Shown: positions 8,455 to 17,115 of the stretch, piece after piece
Layout of the letters: every line of letters starts with the position of its first letter
Position numbering within the stretch: position 1 is the first letter of the stretch
From: Halopseudomonas formosensis
Lineage (GTDB): Bacteria > Pseudomonadota > Gammaproteobacteria > Pseudomonadales > Pseudomonadaceae
NCBI RefSeq assembly: GCF_900115905.1
Contig: NZ_FOYD01000001.1
Coordinates: 609,024-673,023 of the forward strand
Reading direction: 5' to 3'
DNA length: 64,000 nucleotides
Made by a program: the position numbers and the translations under genes
Notes under the pieces: generated by a model
Told to the model about the DNA's origin: nothing
Databases searched by the model: none
The model's input: only the letters and a program-made list of their open reading frames with translations

Positions 8455-10107
8455 GTGAATAACAAGAAAACCCCTCTCGCGCGCCTTGCAGTGCGAAGTT
8501 CGCCCCTGGCCACGGCCGTCGCGCTTGCCTTGAGCAGTCCGACGGCCGCCGCCTTGCCCTCGCTGGATTTCAGTAACGGACTGAGCATCGACTCGCAGAT
8601 TACCGCCAACTACACCTATTCCTTCCGGACCCGCAGCCCTGACAGCCGCTACCTGGAAGCACTGAACAACGATGACGGCACCCGCAACTTCGACCGTTAT
8701 GCACCGGTGAACAACCGCGTCAGCCTGTTCGGCGAAATCGTTGCCACCAAGGACAACTACGGTGCGGTGCTGCGCGCCAGTCATTTCTACGATGACGTAT
8801 ACAAGGGCACCAACGACAACGACTCGGCCGCCACGGTGAACCGCCTGGTCGGCCAGCCCGGTGACGAGCAGCACTTCATCGGCAAGACCCGCAACGACAG
8901 CGGCAGCCGCTTCCAGTTGCTGGACGCCTACGTCTATGGCAACTGGCCGATCGGTGAAGAGCAGTATCTGTCACTGAATGCGGGTCGCCATCTGGTGGCC
9001 TGGGGTGAGAGCCTGTTCTGGCCGAACATCAGTCAGGGCCAGGCGCCGGTGGACGCCACCAAGTTCAACGTGCCCGGTACCGAAGCCAAGGACGCCTACC
9101 TGCCGGTCAATCAGGTTTCATTCACCTATGCGCTGAATGACCAGTGGGCGCTCACCGGTTTCTATCAGCTGGAGTGGGAAAAGACCAGGCTGAACCCGGT
9201 GGGCGACTTCTTCAATGGCAGCGACTTCTTCGGTCCCGGCTCACAGTTTTTCCGGTATCCCGGGGTGACAGGGGTGATAAGCGAGCTGTCCGACCCTCGA
9301 ATACTCGCCACGGTGGGTGAGCGGGATCCGCGGGACTCTGGGCAGTGGGGCCTCGGGGTGCGCTGGAACCTGGATTTCAACACCGAGCTGGGGCTCTACC
9401 ACTACCGCTACCATGACCGGGTTGCTGCCATGTTCATGGATTTCGTCGGGGATAGCCGCTACTCGTCACTGGATAGCGTCAACGCCATGGCTGGCGCGGG
9501 CATCAAGTTCGGCTACTTCGAAGACATCAAACTCACCGGCCTGAGCCTGAGCTCCAAGGTTGGCGAGGTGCAGGTTGGGTCGGATATCAGCCTGCGTCAG
9601 GATGCACCTGTGTATCTGGCCTCCGGCACACCGACTACCGGTGATCTGCTGATGACCAGTGCCAACTTCATGTACATCCTCGGGCCCAGTGCAATTGCCC
9701 AGCAGACCACGTTGATGGGTGAGGTGGTCAATCAGCGCATCATGGGTGTGGACACCTTGACGGTGACCAATGCGCTGGGCTCCACGACCGAAGATGACTA
9801 CACCTACGCCACTCAAACCCGTTCCAGCACGCTGCTGGGTCTGGGTGCCTATCTGGACTACCCCAGCATTTTCAGCGGTTGGGACCTGACCCTCTCCAGC
9901 GTCTGGCAGCAGAACATCGATGGCAGCGCCTATCAGGGCCTGGGCCGGGGCGAGAAGACCCTGACGCTGGGCGCGGACTTCAGCTACATGGGCAACTTCG
10001 AGGTCGGCACCACCTGGGTCAACTACCTGTCCTCGCCGGACGTCGAGCACGGCCGCCTGATGGCCGACCGCGACTACCTGTCATTCAACGTCAAGTACAC
10101 ATTCTGA
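8455..10107 (+). CDS. DUF1302 family outer-membrane protein (copy 1)
   Basis: A 550-residue secreted protein of the DUF1302 family. A signal peptide is visible at about residues 1-34 (basic start, then LATAVALALSSPTAAA). The rest is rich in alternating aromatic/polar segments typical of an outer-membrane beta barrel, and it ends with the terminal-phenylalanine signature NVKYTF. DUF1302 genes in Pseudomonas-like bacteria are usually paired with DUF1329 genes beside catabolic clusters for hydrophobic substrates; a role in uptake or envelope handling is inferred, not proven. The start is the GTG at 8455, with AGGAG six bases upstream; an upstream ATG at 8374 lacks such a site and would push the signal peptide inside. 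A paralogue lies at 17116-18699. Confidence 0.8.
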   Translation: MNNKKTPLARLAVRSSPLATAVALALSSPTAAALPSLDFSNGLSIDSQITANYTYSFRTRSPDSRYLEALNNDDGTRNFDRYAPVNNRVSLFGEIVATKDNYGAVLRASHFYDDVYKGTNDNDSAATVNRLVGQPGDEQHFIGKTRNDSGSRFQLLDAYVYGNWPIGEEQYLSLNAGRHLVAWGESLFWPNISQGQAPVDATKFNVPGTEAKDAYLPVNQVSFTYALNDQWALTGFYQLEWEKTRLNPVGDFFNGSDFFGPGSQFFRYPGVTGVISELSDPRILATVGERDPRDSGQWGLGVRWNLDFNTELGLYHYRYHDRVAAMFMDFVGDSRYSSLDSVNAMAGAGIKFGYFEDIKLTGLSLSSKVGEVQVGSDISLRQDAPVYLASGTPTTGDLLMTSANFMYILGPSAIAQQTTLMGEVVNQRIMGVDTLTVTNALGSTTEDDYTYATQTRSSTLLGLGAYLDYPSIFSGWDLTLSSVWQQNIDGSAYQGLGRGEKTLTLGADFSYMGNFEVGTTWVNYLSSPDVEHGRLMADRDYLSFNVKYTF

Positions 10108-10120
10108 GGGAGCTAACTGC

Positions 10121-11500
10121 ATGCGCATGATCAAACCTCTGGGCGCGGCCGTGGTTGCCGCCAACATGCTGCTCGGTGCGGGGCTGGCGCAGGCTGCGGC
10201 CACGCCCGAAGAAATCGCCCGCCTGGGCAAGGACCTTACCTGCGTGGGCGCCGAAAAGGCCGGCAACGCCGACGGCAGCATCACCGAGTGGACCGGCAAA
10301 TGGCTGGGCGTGCCGGATCACATGGAAGCGCCGATTCCCGGCCAGCATCCGGTAGACCCCTATCCCGATGACAAGCCGCTGTTCACCATTACCGCAGCGA
10401 ACATGGCCGAGCATGCCGAGCGCCTGTCGGCCGGCCAGAAGGCGCTGTTCGAGGCCTATCCCGATACGTTCGCCATTCCGGTATACCCAACCCGCCGGGA
10501 CTTCCGCTTCCCGGACAGCGTCTGCGAGGCGACCCTGCAGAACGCCAAGTCGGCCAAGCTGGTCAGCGACGGCGAGGGGGTCGAGGCGACAACCGGCGGC
10601 ATCCTGTTCCCCTTCCCGAAAACCGGGCTGGAGCTGATGTGGACCTCGTCTTTCTTCACCTACCGCCCCTGGACCGAGGAACTGGTATCGGATAACGCCT
10701 ATGTGCTGAGCAACGGCCGCATCACCTGGGGCCAGGTGGCATCAAAGAACCTGGCGCCGCCACTGGAGCCGGGCAAGATCGGCACCACCACCGGGGCCTC
10801 GTCCTATTACCGCAACGAGACGCTGCTGCCCCAGCGCGACCGGGGTGAAATCAACACCGGCATCGAGTTCTTCGACCATACCAAGGAGCCGCGCCAGAGC
10901 TGGCGCTACGACCCGGGTACCCGCCGCGTGCGCCAGTCGCCGGAATACGGTTTTGACATGCAGTTCCCCGGCTCCGGCGGCACCATCACCGTGGACGAGG
11001 TGCGGATCTTCAACGGCTCGGGCCAGCGCTACAACTGGAAGATCGTCGGCAAGCAGGAGATGTACGTACCGGCCAACGCCTATCGCATCCACTCGCCGGA
11101 GGTCAAATATGAAGACCTGCTGACACCCGGCCATGTCAACCCCGAGTACATGCGCTACGAGCTGAGGCGGGTATGGGTGCTGGAAGCCAACATCAAGGAC
11201 AACTACCGGCACCTGTACACCAAGCGGCACATGTACGTGGACGAGGATAGCTGGCTGATGGTCATGGGGGACAACTACGACGCCCGTGGCGGCCTGTGGC
11301 GCACCTCGATGGTCAACTACTACTACGCGCCGGAAGCCCAGACCTGGCAGGCGGGTGCGGGTCTGTACCACGATCTGCAGGCGCGCAGCCACCTGGCGTT
11401 CAACCTGGTCAACGAGCAGCCCAGGGGCTATCTCCTCAACCAGGGCGGGCTGTCGTCCCGTGATTTCGGTCCTGAGGCTGCCCGCCGCGCCGGTCGCTGA
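10121..11500 (+). CDS. DUF1329 family secreted protein (copy 1)
   Basis: A 459-residue protein with an N-terminal signal peptide (about residues 1-27, ending AQAAA) followed by the mature start TPEEIARLGKDLTCVGAEKA, the conserved opening of DUF1329 proteins. The family is thought to have a LolB/outer-membrane-lipoprotein-sorting-like fold, but no lipobox cysteine is visible here. Its partner is the DUF1302 barrel 13 bases upstream; a GAGGGAG ribosome site sits between them. The two probably act together in the periplasm/outer membrane on a lipophilic substrate, here plausibly a steroid. The exact role of the family is not known. A paralogue occupies 18735-20117. Confidence 0.8.
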   Translation: MRMIKPLGAAVVAANMLLGAGLAQAAATPEEIARLGKDLTCVGAEKAGNADGSITEWTGKWLGVPDHMEAPIPGQHPVDPYPDDKPLFTITAANMAEHAERLSAGQKALFEAYPDTFAIPVYPTRRDFRFPDSVCEATLQNAKSAKLVSDGEGVEATTGGILFPFPKTGLELMWTSSFFTYRPWTEELVSDNAYVLSNGRITWGQVASKNLAPPLEPGKIGTTTGASSYYRNETLLPQRDRGEINTGIEFFDHTKEPRQSWRYDPGTRRVRQSPEYGFDMQFPGSGGTITVDEVRIFNGSGQRYNWKIVGKQEMYVPANAYRIHSPEVKYEDLLTPGHVNPEYMRYELRRVWVLEANIKDNYRHLYTKRHMYVDEDSWLMVMGDNYDARGGLWRTSMVNYYYAPEAQTWQAGAGLYHDLQARSHLAFNLVNEQPRGYLLNQGGLSSRDFGPEAARRAGR

Positions 11501-11529
11501 ACAAGGCTCGTCTGAGCGTCAGCAGTATT

Positions 11530-11610
11530 GCGGGGCTCGCTCGCACACAGATGGATATCGGTTTCGCTGGTATCTGTCAGTGTGAGGGCGGTGCCCCGCT
11601 GTCTTTTATC
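11530..11610 (+). terminator. Long imperfect inverted repeat, terminator-like
   Basis: GCGGGGC at 11530-11536 pairs with GCCCCGC at 11593-11599, and inside it CACACAGAT (11544-11552) faces ATCTGTCAGTGTG (11572-11584), giving a roughly 70-base imperfect hairpin. It is followed by TGTCTTTTATC. It begins 29 bases after the DUF1329 stop codon and probably ends the steroid operon transcript. The 267-base gap to the next gene holds no convincing coding sequence. Confidence 0.5.
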
Positions 11611-11767
11611 ATCTCTGTTTTCCGTTCCTGCCCAACTGGCTGGGCCGATGCCATTTGGCACTGGCTGCGTCGCTGGTCTTCCACGTATGTTCAATGTCAT
11701 GGTGATTGCCGTATTGTTGGACGGTCACCATGCTACTCCCGACAATAAGAAAACCGGAGGCTGGTGC

Positions 11768-13114
11768 GTGATAGCCGCCAGTAATACTGTATTGGAGAAC
11801 AAGCAAGCGGGCCGAGAAGGCTGGGGCAGCGGTGATATCGGTATTCATCACAGCGGCTGGACCCTGACCGGCAGGCAGGTCAAGTGTTGGCCCTCACTGG
11901 AGGAGTCACTGGACACCGACCACGTGGTGATTGGCGCGGGGCTGGCCGGCAGCAGTCTTGCACTGCATCTGGCCAGGCAGGGGGTTGCAGTGGTGGTGCT
12001 TGAGGCGCGGCAGCCCGGCTGGGGTGCATCTGGCCGTAACGCGGGTCATGTCTTGCCGACGTTGCGCAATCTTCAGGTGTTCGAGCGCTTTCCGGACCGG
12101 GGGAGGCGTTTTCTGTCACTGTTCGATGAGTGGCACACTTTGCCGTTTCAGCTGGCACGTGAATACGCAATCGACTGCGATGCCGTGCAGTCCGGCTATC
12201 TGAATGCGATGCAGACGCCCACCCAGCTACAGCGTTTCAACGCCAGCATGCGCCACTGGCAGGGCCGCCAGCAGATATACGAGCTGGGTGCGGAGGAGAT
12301 GCGGAGTATGACCGGCTCGGCGCGCTATCCTCATGGCGTGCTGTATGCCTCCGGTGGGCGTATCAACCCCTGGTTGTTCAGCAATGGCCTGACCAATGCC
12401 GCAGTCGGCCATGGTGCCAGGGTATACGGCGATACTGAGGCGCTTGCTATTCAACCGGTCGGGCAGCGCTGGAAGGTGATCACCGCCAGGGGGGAGGTGA
12501 CAGCTGCAAGGGTCATATTCTGTACCAATGCCTATCCCACCAACATAGTGCCGGCCTTCACCAACTGCTATTACCCGTTGACTGCCTATGCGCTGGCTAC
12601 GGCGCCGTTACCCGAGCCGCTGCGCGAGATCATCATGCCCGGACGCCAGACGTTGGCCCAGGTGCCAATGGACCTGCACCCGCTGGTTATCGATGAGCAG
12701 CACCGGTTGGTTACCGCTTCGATACCCAGTGCCCGGCGCCCGCACGATGCGGCCTGGCATTTCCGGCAGCACCTACGATGGATTCATCGCACCTGGCCCG
12801 AGGCCAGCGCCTTTCCGCTGGAGCTGCAGGCTTACTGGACCGGGCGAGTAGCGATGCGTGATCAACAGTTCCCAGGGATATATGAAGTGCAGCCGGGGGT
12901 ATATGGGCTGATGCACTTCAATGCCTGGGGTAACGTCATGGCACCGCTGCTCGGCAAGCTGCTGGGTGAGGCGCTGGCCGCCGATGATCTGGCCAGCCTG
13001 CCGTTTCCGGTGCAGCGTCCGCAAGCGGTCAGCTTTGCCGGCAAGCACGAGCTGCTGGTGCGCAAGCTGCTTATCCCGGCAGCGCGACTGGCGCAGCGGC
13101 TGGGGGTGATCTGA
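11768..13114 (+). CDS. FAD-dependent oxidoreductase, DAO / PuuB-like amine oxidase family
   Basis: A 448-residue flavoprotein of the D-amino-acid oxidase superfamily, which oxidises C-N bonds of amines or amino acids. The dinucleotide motif GAGLAG is at about residues 56-61, followed by LHLARQGVAVVVLEA and GASGRNAGHVLP. GRNAG is characteristic of gamma-glutamylputrescine-oxidase-type members. The C-terminal domain has QAYWTGRVAMRDQQFPG and a closing GLMHFNAWGN segment. The start is the GTG at 11768, preceded by CGGAGG at seven bases; the 55-residue stretch before the FAD motif fits the N-terminal extension of PuuB-like enzymes. The substrate is unknown. The stop codon overlaps the start of the MFS gene (TGATG), so enzyme and carrier are likely co-translated. 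Confidence 0.75.
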   Translation: MIAASNTVLENKQAGREGWGSGDIGIHHSGWTLTGRQVKCWPSLEESLDTDHVVIGAGLAGSSLALHLARQGVAVVVLEARQPGWGASGRNAGHVLPTLRNLQVFERFPDRGRRFLSLFDEWHTLPFQLAREYAIDCDAVQSGYLNAMQTPTQLQRFNASMRHWQGRQQIYELGAEEMRSMTGSARYPHGVLYASGGRINPWLFSNGLTNAAVGHGARVYGDTEALAIQPVGQRWKVITARGEVTAARVIFCTNAYPTNIVPAFTNCYYPLTAYALATAPLPEPLREIIMPGRQTLAQVPMDLHPLVIDEQHRLVTASIPSARRPHDAAWHFRQHLRWIHRTWPEASAFPLELQAYWTGRVAMRDQQFPGIYEVQPGVYGLMHFNAWGNVMAPLLGKLLGEALAADDLASLPFPVQRPQAVSFAGKHELLVRKLLIPAARLAQRLGVI

Positions 13115-14364
13115 TGCCGGATCAACGCCAGGCCTGGTGTGTGGTTGCCGGTATGGCGATGACACTGGGTATATTGCTTGGCTCGACTCTGAGTTCCTTC
13201 GGTGTATTCACTATGCCATTGATGCAGGCTTTTGCCGCAAGTAATGAGCAAGTGGCGAATATTCCATCGTTCTTCATGCTCAGTATGACCCTGGCGATGC
13301 CCGTGGGCGGCTGGTTGCTGGATCGGCTCGGACCGCGTCTGGTCATGGCCACTGGCGCCACCCTGGCGAGCGCCGGGTATTTTCTCGCTGCGCTCAGTCA
13401 GGATATCGGCAGTCTGGCAATGTGGGTAGCGATCAGCGGGGTTGGTATCGGCATATCCACCTACGTCCCGGCTATTGCCGTGGTGCTGCGTTGGGTCGCG
13501 TTGCCGCGTCAGGGGCTGGCGGTGGGGCTGGTATTGTCCGGTGGGTCACTGGGGGCGATCTGCTTCCCGCCTTTTCTGACATGGGTAATGGAGCAGCATC
13601 AGTGGCATGGCGCAATGAAACTGATCAGCGCGATGATGCTGTTGATCGTGGTTCCGGTGCTGTTGTGGCTGGCGCGCTTGCCCCAACAGACGGCTATTGG
13701 CGAACAGGGCATGCGTGCTGTTGAGTTGGCCGGGGCGCCGCTTGCTGCCGCCCTCCGGCTACCAGGCTTCTGGTTCTGGGTGGGTATGCAGATACTTCTG
13801 ACCTTCAGTGTGCTGGGGATCTTCATCAACGTCGTGCCTTACCTGATTCACACCGGCTATACCCCAGCGCAGGCGGCAGGGGTGTTTTCGGTAACCAGCA
13901 TCTGTGCGCTGATTGGTCATTTTGTCTTCGGCTTTCTCAGTACCCGCTGGGATGCAAGGGGGATCCTGTTGGTAGTCAATATTGCCGGCGTCATCGGTAT
14001 TCTGGCATTGTTGTCGGTGTCCGCTGGCTGGGTAGGGTATGTCGCCATCACGGTTTTCGCCCTGGGCTGGGGAGCTACCTTCAACCTGGTCAACCAGTTC
14101 TCGCCGATGCTGATGGCCAGGATGGTCGGAGAGCGGCACTTCGGCGCTCTGCTGGGTATCGGCAGTCTGATCGCCGGGGTAGGCTCAGCGTTCAGCCCCT
14201 GGCTGGTTGGCTATCTGCTGGATGTTACTCAATCCTATGCGCCTGCCTTGTTGCTATGTGCTGCCTGCACCGTGCTGGCATTGCCGCTGATTGGCTTGTT
14301 GCCTGGACGTACCGACACGGTCAAGGTGACAGATATGCACTGTGGGCGAGGGGAGAGGGGATGA
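13114..14364 (+). CDS. MFS transporter (monocarboxylate/oxalate-formate-type)
   Basis: A 416-residue integral membrane carrier with about 12 hydrophobic helices. GWLLDRLGPR (about residues 65-74) is the loop 2-3 motif of the major facilitator superfamily. The arrangement resembles monocarboxylate porters and the oxalate/formate antiporter group. It would import or exchange the substrate or product of the adjacent oxidoreductase. Its ATG overlaps the stop of the FAD enzyme by one base, and its end overlaps the LuxR-type gene by four bases. The specificity cannot be read from sequence. Confidence 0.82.
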   Translation: MPDQRQAWCVVAGMAMTLGILLGSTLSSFGVFTMPLMQAFAASNEQVANIPSFFMLSMTLAMPVGGWLLDRLGPRLVMATGATLASAGYFLAALSQDIGSLAMWVAISGVGIGISTYVPAIAVVLRWVALPRQGLAVGLVLSGGSLGAICFPPFLTWVMEQHQWHGAMKLISAMMLLIVVPVLLWLARLPQQTAIGEQGMRAVELAGAPLAAALRLPGFWFWVGMQILLTFSVLGIFINVVPYLIHTGYTPAQAAGVFSVTSICALIGHFVFGFLSTRWDARGILLVVNIAGVIGILALLSVSAGWVGYVAITVFALGWGATFNLVNQFSPMLMARMVGERHFGALLGIGSLIAGVGSAFSPWLVGYLLDVTQSYAPALLLCAACTVLALPLIGLLPGRTDTVKVTDMHCGRGERG

Positions 14365-15530
14365 GCGGGACAGCCGTGGGTGGATCAGAGCGATTGCTGG
14401 ATCTAACTGCACTGATATACGAGGGTATCAACGAATCGCCACCCTGGCAGTCACTGGTGGACAGGGTGCGTCAGTTGCTGGGGGCCAAGGCGGTGTTCAT
14501 CACCCTGCACCATTCGCCGAAACTGATGGGTGATGTGCATGTCAGTGCGGTGGCGCCGGATGACACGATTGACTGGCTGGAAGTTGAGCGGGTCTGTCGT
14601 ACCTATCTGGATGGTGAGCAGACGCTGTACCCCGAGCAACAGATCAAGGGTGCCTGGCTGGCCTCCGAACCTGCCTTTCTCGGCGATGAAGGCTTGGCCT
14701 ATATTCGCAGCCTTGGTATTCAGGGTGCGTTCCGGGCGGGCTTTTCCGATCCTGACGGGGTCATGTCCTGTTGGCTGGATGTAGTCAAGGGGGCGGATAA
14801 CAGCAGCGTCCTGTTCGAACAGCAAACTGCGGAGCTGTTCGAACAACTGTTGCCACACCTGGCGAGGGCGCTTGGCCTGTATGTGCGGTTGCAGCAGTGT
14901 ATGCTTGAGCGCAGCATCTTCGAGAGCAGTCTCAACCACATGCACCTCGGCTGTGTGCTGCTGGACGATGAGGCGCGGGTGATCAGCCTGAACCGGGCAG
15001 CGGCGGAGATCATCAATGGCTATGACGCGGTACGCATCACTGATCGCCTGCTGTTCAGGGAGGCCGCCGCCCAGTCCGAGCTGATGCGGGCGGTGGAGCG
15101 GGCATTGCTGGCGCGCACCCGGGCGCCTAACGTCGGCTCGGGCAAAAGCCTATTGAACCTCAACTCGCCAGGGCAGGGCTTTCTCGGTGTACTGGTAGCA
15201 CCCACGGTGTTGGAGCCGACCTTCCAGGGCAAGCGGGTGCCCAGTATCATAGTCTATATCGCCGAGTTCGGCGGCCTGTGGGTCGGGGAAATGAGCGATG
15301 CGGACAAAGCCTGTGCGGCCATTTCGCAGCTGTTCGGCCTGACACCCCAGGAAGGGCGGCTGGCCATGCAGTTGGCCGCTGGTTGTTCGCTGGCCGACGC
15401 GGCGGATAAGCTGCAGGTGGCCGTGTCGGCTGCGCGTAACTACTCGAAAAACATCTATGCCAAGCTGGGTATAAGAGGACAGAGCGACCTTGTCAGGCTG
15501 GTATTCAGAAGTTTTCCGTTACTGCAGTAG
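14361..15530 (+). CDS. LuxR-type transcriptional regulator
   Basis: A 389-residue protein with a C-terminal LuxR helix-turn-helix (about residues 320-385): GLTPQEGRLAMQLAAGCSLA followed by ARNYSKNIYAKLGIRGQSDL. The N-terminal two thirds lack a receiver domain and probably form a sensor domain; PAS-like features are possible around residues 190-240. As I recall, TeiR, the testosterone-inducible activator of Comamonas testosteroni, has similar size and layout, so it is a candidate steroid regulator. Equally it may control only the oxidoreductase-MFS unit it is coupled to. The ATG at 14361 overlaps the MFS stop (ATGA) and has GGGGAGAGGGG upstream. Confidence 0.8.
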   Translation: MSGTAVGGSERLLDLTALIYEGINESPPWQSLVDRVRQLLGAKAVFITLHHSPKLMGDVHVSAVAPDDTIDWLEVERVCRTYLDGEQTLYPEQQIKGAWLASEPAFLGDEGLAYIRSLGIQGAFRAGFSDPDGVMSCWLDVVKGADNSSVLFEQQTAELFEQLLPHLARALGLYVRLQQCMLERSIFESSLNHMHLGCVLLDDEARVISLNRAAAEIINGYDAVRITDRLLFREAAAQSELMRAVERALLARTRAPNVGSGKSLLNLNSPGQGFLGVLVAPTVLEPTFQGKRVPSIIVYIAEFGGLWVGEMSDADKACAAISQLFGLTPQEGRLAMQLAAGCSLADAADKLQVAVSAARNYSKNIYAKLGIRGQSDLVRLVFRSFPLLQ

Positions 15531-15803
15531 TTTTCTTTGAAATACCCCATTTATTAACTCCTTCCGCTGTTTGTGCGGCTCTGTTGTTATTGCCTCTTTT
15601 CACTGCTTTTTATCTGCAACCTTATTGGTTACCGCAGTACCGCCTGGTACTGGTGGGCGGTCTGGACGCTTGGTTATCGTGTTCTCGACTTTACTCCCTT
15701 GCCTGGGTTGTAGCTGTCTGCTGCTTCAGTGCTGTTTACCCGGTAGAGAGCGGTTGCGGGATGCAACTATCTGCCGGGTACTCGGCGACAAGTTAAAACA
15801 ATA

Positions 15804-17009
15804 ATGGGAAAAATCATGAAAATTCTATTGCTGGGTTGCGGGAATGTCGGCGCGAATGTCGCCAGGCAATTAGTGGCGGGCAATCCCGATGTGGAATATG
15901 TCATTGCCGATATCAACGCCGATACCGCCACGGCACTGGCGACTGAAGTCGGCTCGGCGGCGCGGGCCATGCGCGTCGATATCAACCAGCCGCAGCAGCT
16001 GGATGCCGCCCTCGATGGCGTGCAACTGGTGTTCAATGCGGTTGGGCCCTTCTACCGCAGCGCGCTGCCGGTGGTCGAGGCCGCGCTGCGTAACCGGGTC
16101 GACTATATCGACATCAACGATGACCACGATGTGGCCGAGGCACTGTTGCTCAAGGGCGACTACCACGCACGGGCACTGGCCGCCGGTATCCGCATCATCA
16201 TCGGCTGCGGCTCCACCCCCGGATTGACCAACGTGGTGGCCCGGTTGCTGGCCGACCGGCTGGACCAGGCCCATGCCATTCACCTCTCCACCGTCGTGCC
16301 GTTCTCGCCGCAATCGCTGTCACCTGCAGTGGTCGACCATATGTTGCATATCACCAGTGGCGGCGTCACCCAGTTCGAGCAGGGCCAGTATTGCCTCAAG
16401 CCGGGCTGGAGCGGACGCCGGGATGTGGAGTACAAGGCGCCATTCGGGGAAATGGGCGCATACCTGATCGGGCATGGTGAAACCATCACCCTGCCGCATT
16501 ACATCAAGGGGGTGCAGGAGGTCAGTAACCGCATCGGCTTCTTCCCCGACCGCGGTAACCAGATCTGGCGCTCCTTTATCGATCTGGGCTTTGCTGCCAC
16601 CGACAAGATCGAGGGCCTGGGTATTTCTCCCAGGCAGTTCATGGCGCAGTACTTCTCCAGCTCGGTAGCGGCTGAGGCTCTGACGGTGGACCTGTCCACA
16701 GCGCCGCGCAGTGTAGCGTTTCGCATCGAAGTGCTAGGCCAGCGCGACGATGCTGAGATCACCAGCGTCATGGAATACCACATAAAGCTGCCGACCAGTG
16801 CGGAGGAAGCAGGGTCTGCCGACCCGACGCCGACCTGCGCACGGCTGGTTCTGGAGGCTTATATCCGCGGAGAGATAACCGGTCAGGGGCTGCTCAGCCC
16901 AGAGATCTGCCTGGATGCCGAAGCTTATGTTGCGGCCTTTGCCGAGGCGACCGGAGCTAACTTTATTCTGGATGAAAGAGTCGTGAAGGGAGGGTTGTAT
17001 ACAAGCTGA
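15804..17009 (+). CDS. Saccharopine dehydrogenase family protein
   Basis: A 401-residue NAD(P)-binding protein of the saccharopine dehydrogenase / lysine-6-dehydrogenase family. The Rossmann motif GCGNVG is near residues 11-16, followed by FNAVGPFYRSALPVVEAAL and VDYIDINDDHDVAEALL, typical of the family. GCGSTPGLTNVVARLLADRL is the conserved segment before the substrate domain. Members act on secondary amines or imines (opine-like compounds, lysine derivatives). With the DAO-type oxidoreductase upstream this suggests amine chemistry, but the substrate is unknown. The ATG at 15804 gives MGKIMKILLL; the internal ATG at 15816 (MKILLL) is an equally good start. The 273-base region before it shows no supported gene. 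Confidence 0.72.
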   Translation: MGKIMKILLLGCGNVGANVARQLVAGNPDVEYVIADINADTATALATEVGSAARAMRVDINQPQQLDAALDGVQLVFNAVGPFYRSALPVVEAALRNRVDYIDINDDHDVAEALLLKGDYHARALAAGIRIIIGCGSTPGLTNVVARLLADRLDQAHAIHLSTVVPFSPQSLSPAVVDHMLHITSGGVTQFEQGQYCLKPGWSGRRDVEYKAPFGEMGAYLIGHGETITLPHYIKGVQEVSNRIGFFPDRGNQIWRSFIDLGFAATDKIEGLGISPRQFMAQYFSSSVAAEALTVDLSTAPRSVAFRIEVLGQRDDAEITSVMEYHIKLPTSAEEAGSADPTPTCARLVLEAYIRGEITGQGLLSPEICLDAEAYVAAFAEATGANFILDERVVKGGLYTS

Positions 17010-17115
17010 TGGGTAACGGCGCAGGGAGAGTCAACAGTTAGCTGTTCGAAGGTTGAGAACTGCCCTGTGCAACTAACAACAATAATACGCAATTGACTCA
17101 TATAGTGGGGACGGT

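Noticed and set aside
15571..15804. 77-residue cysteine-rich ORF before the saccharopine-dehydrogenase-like gene
   Set aside because: Two overlapping frames are equally open, neither has a ribosome site, and the composition is unlike the surrounding genes.
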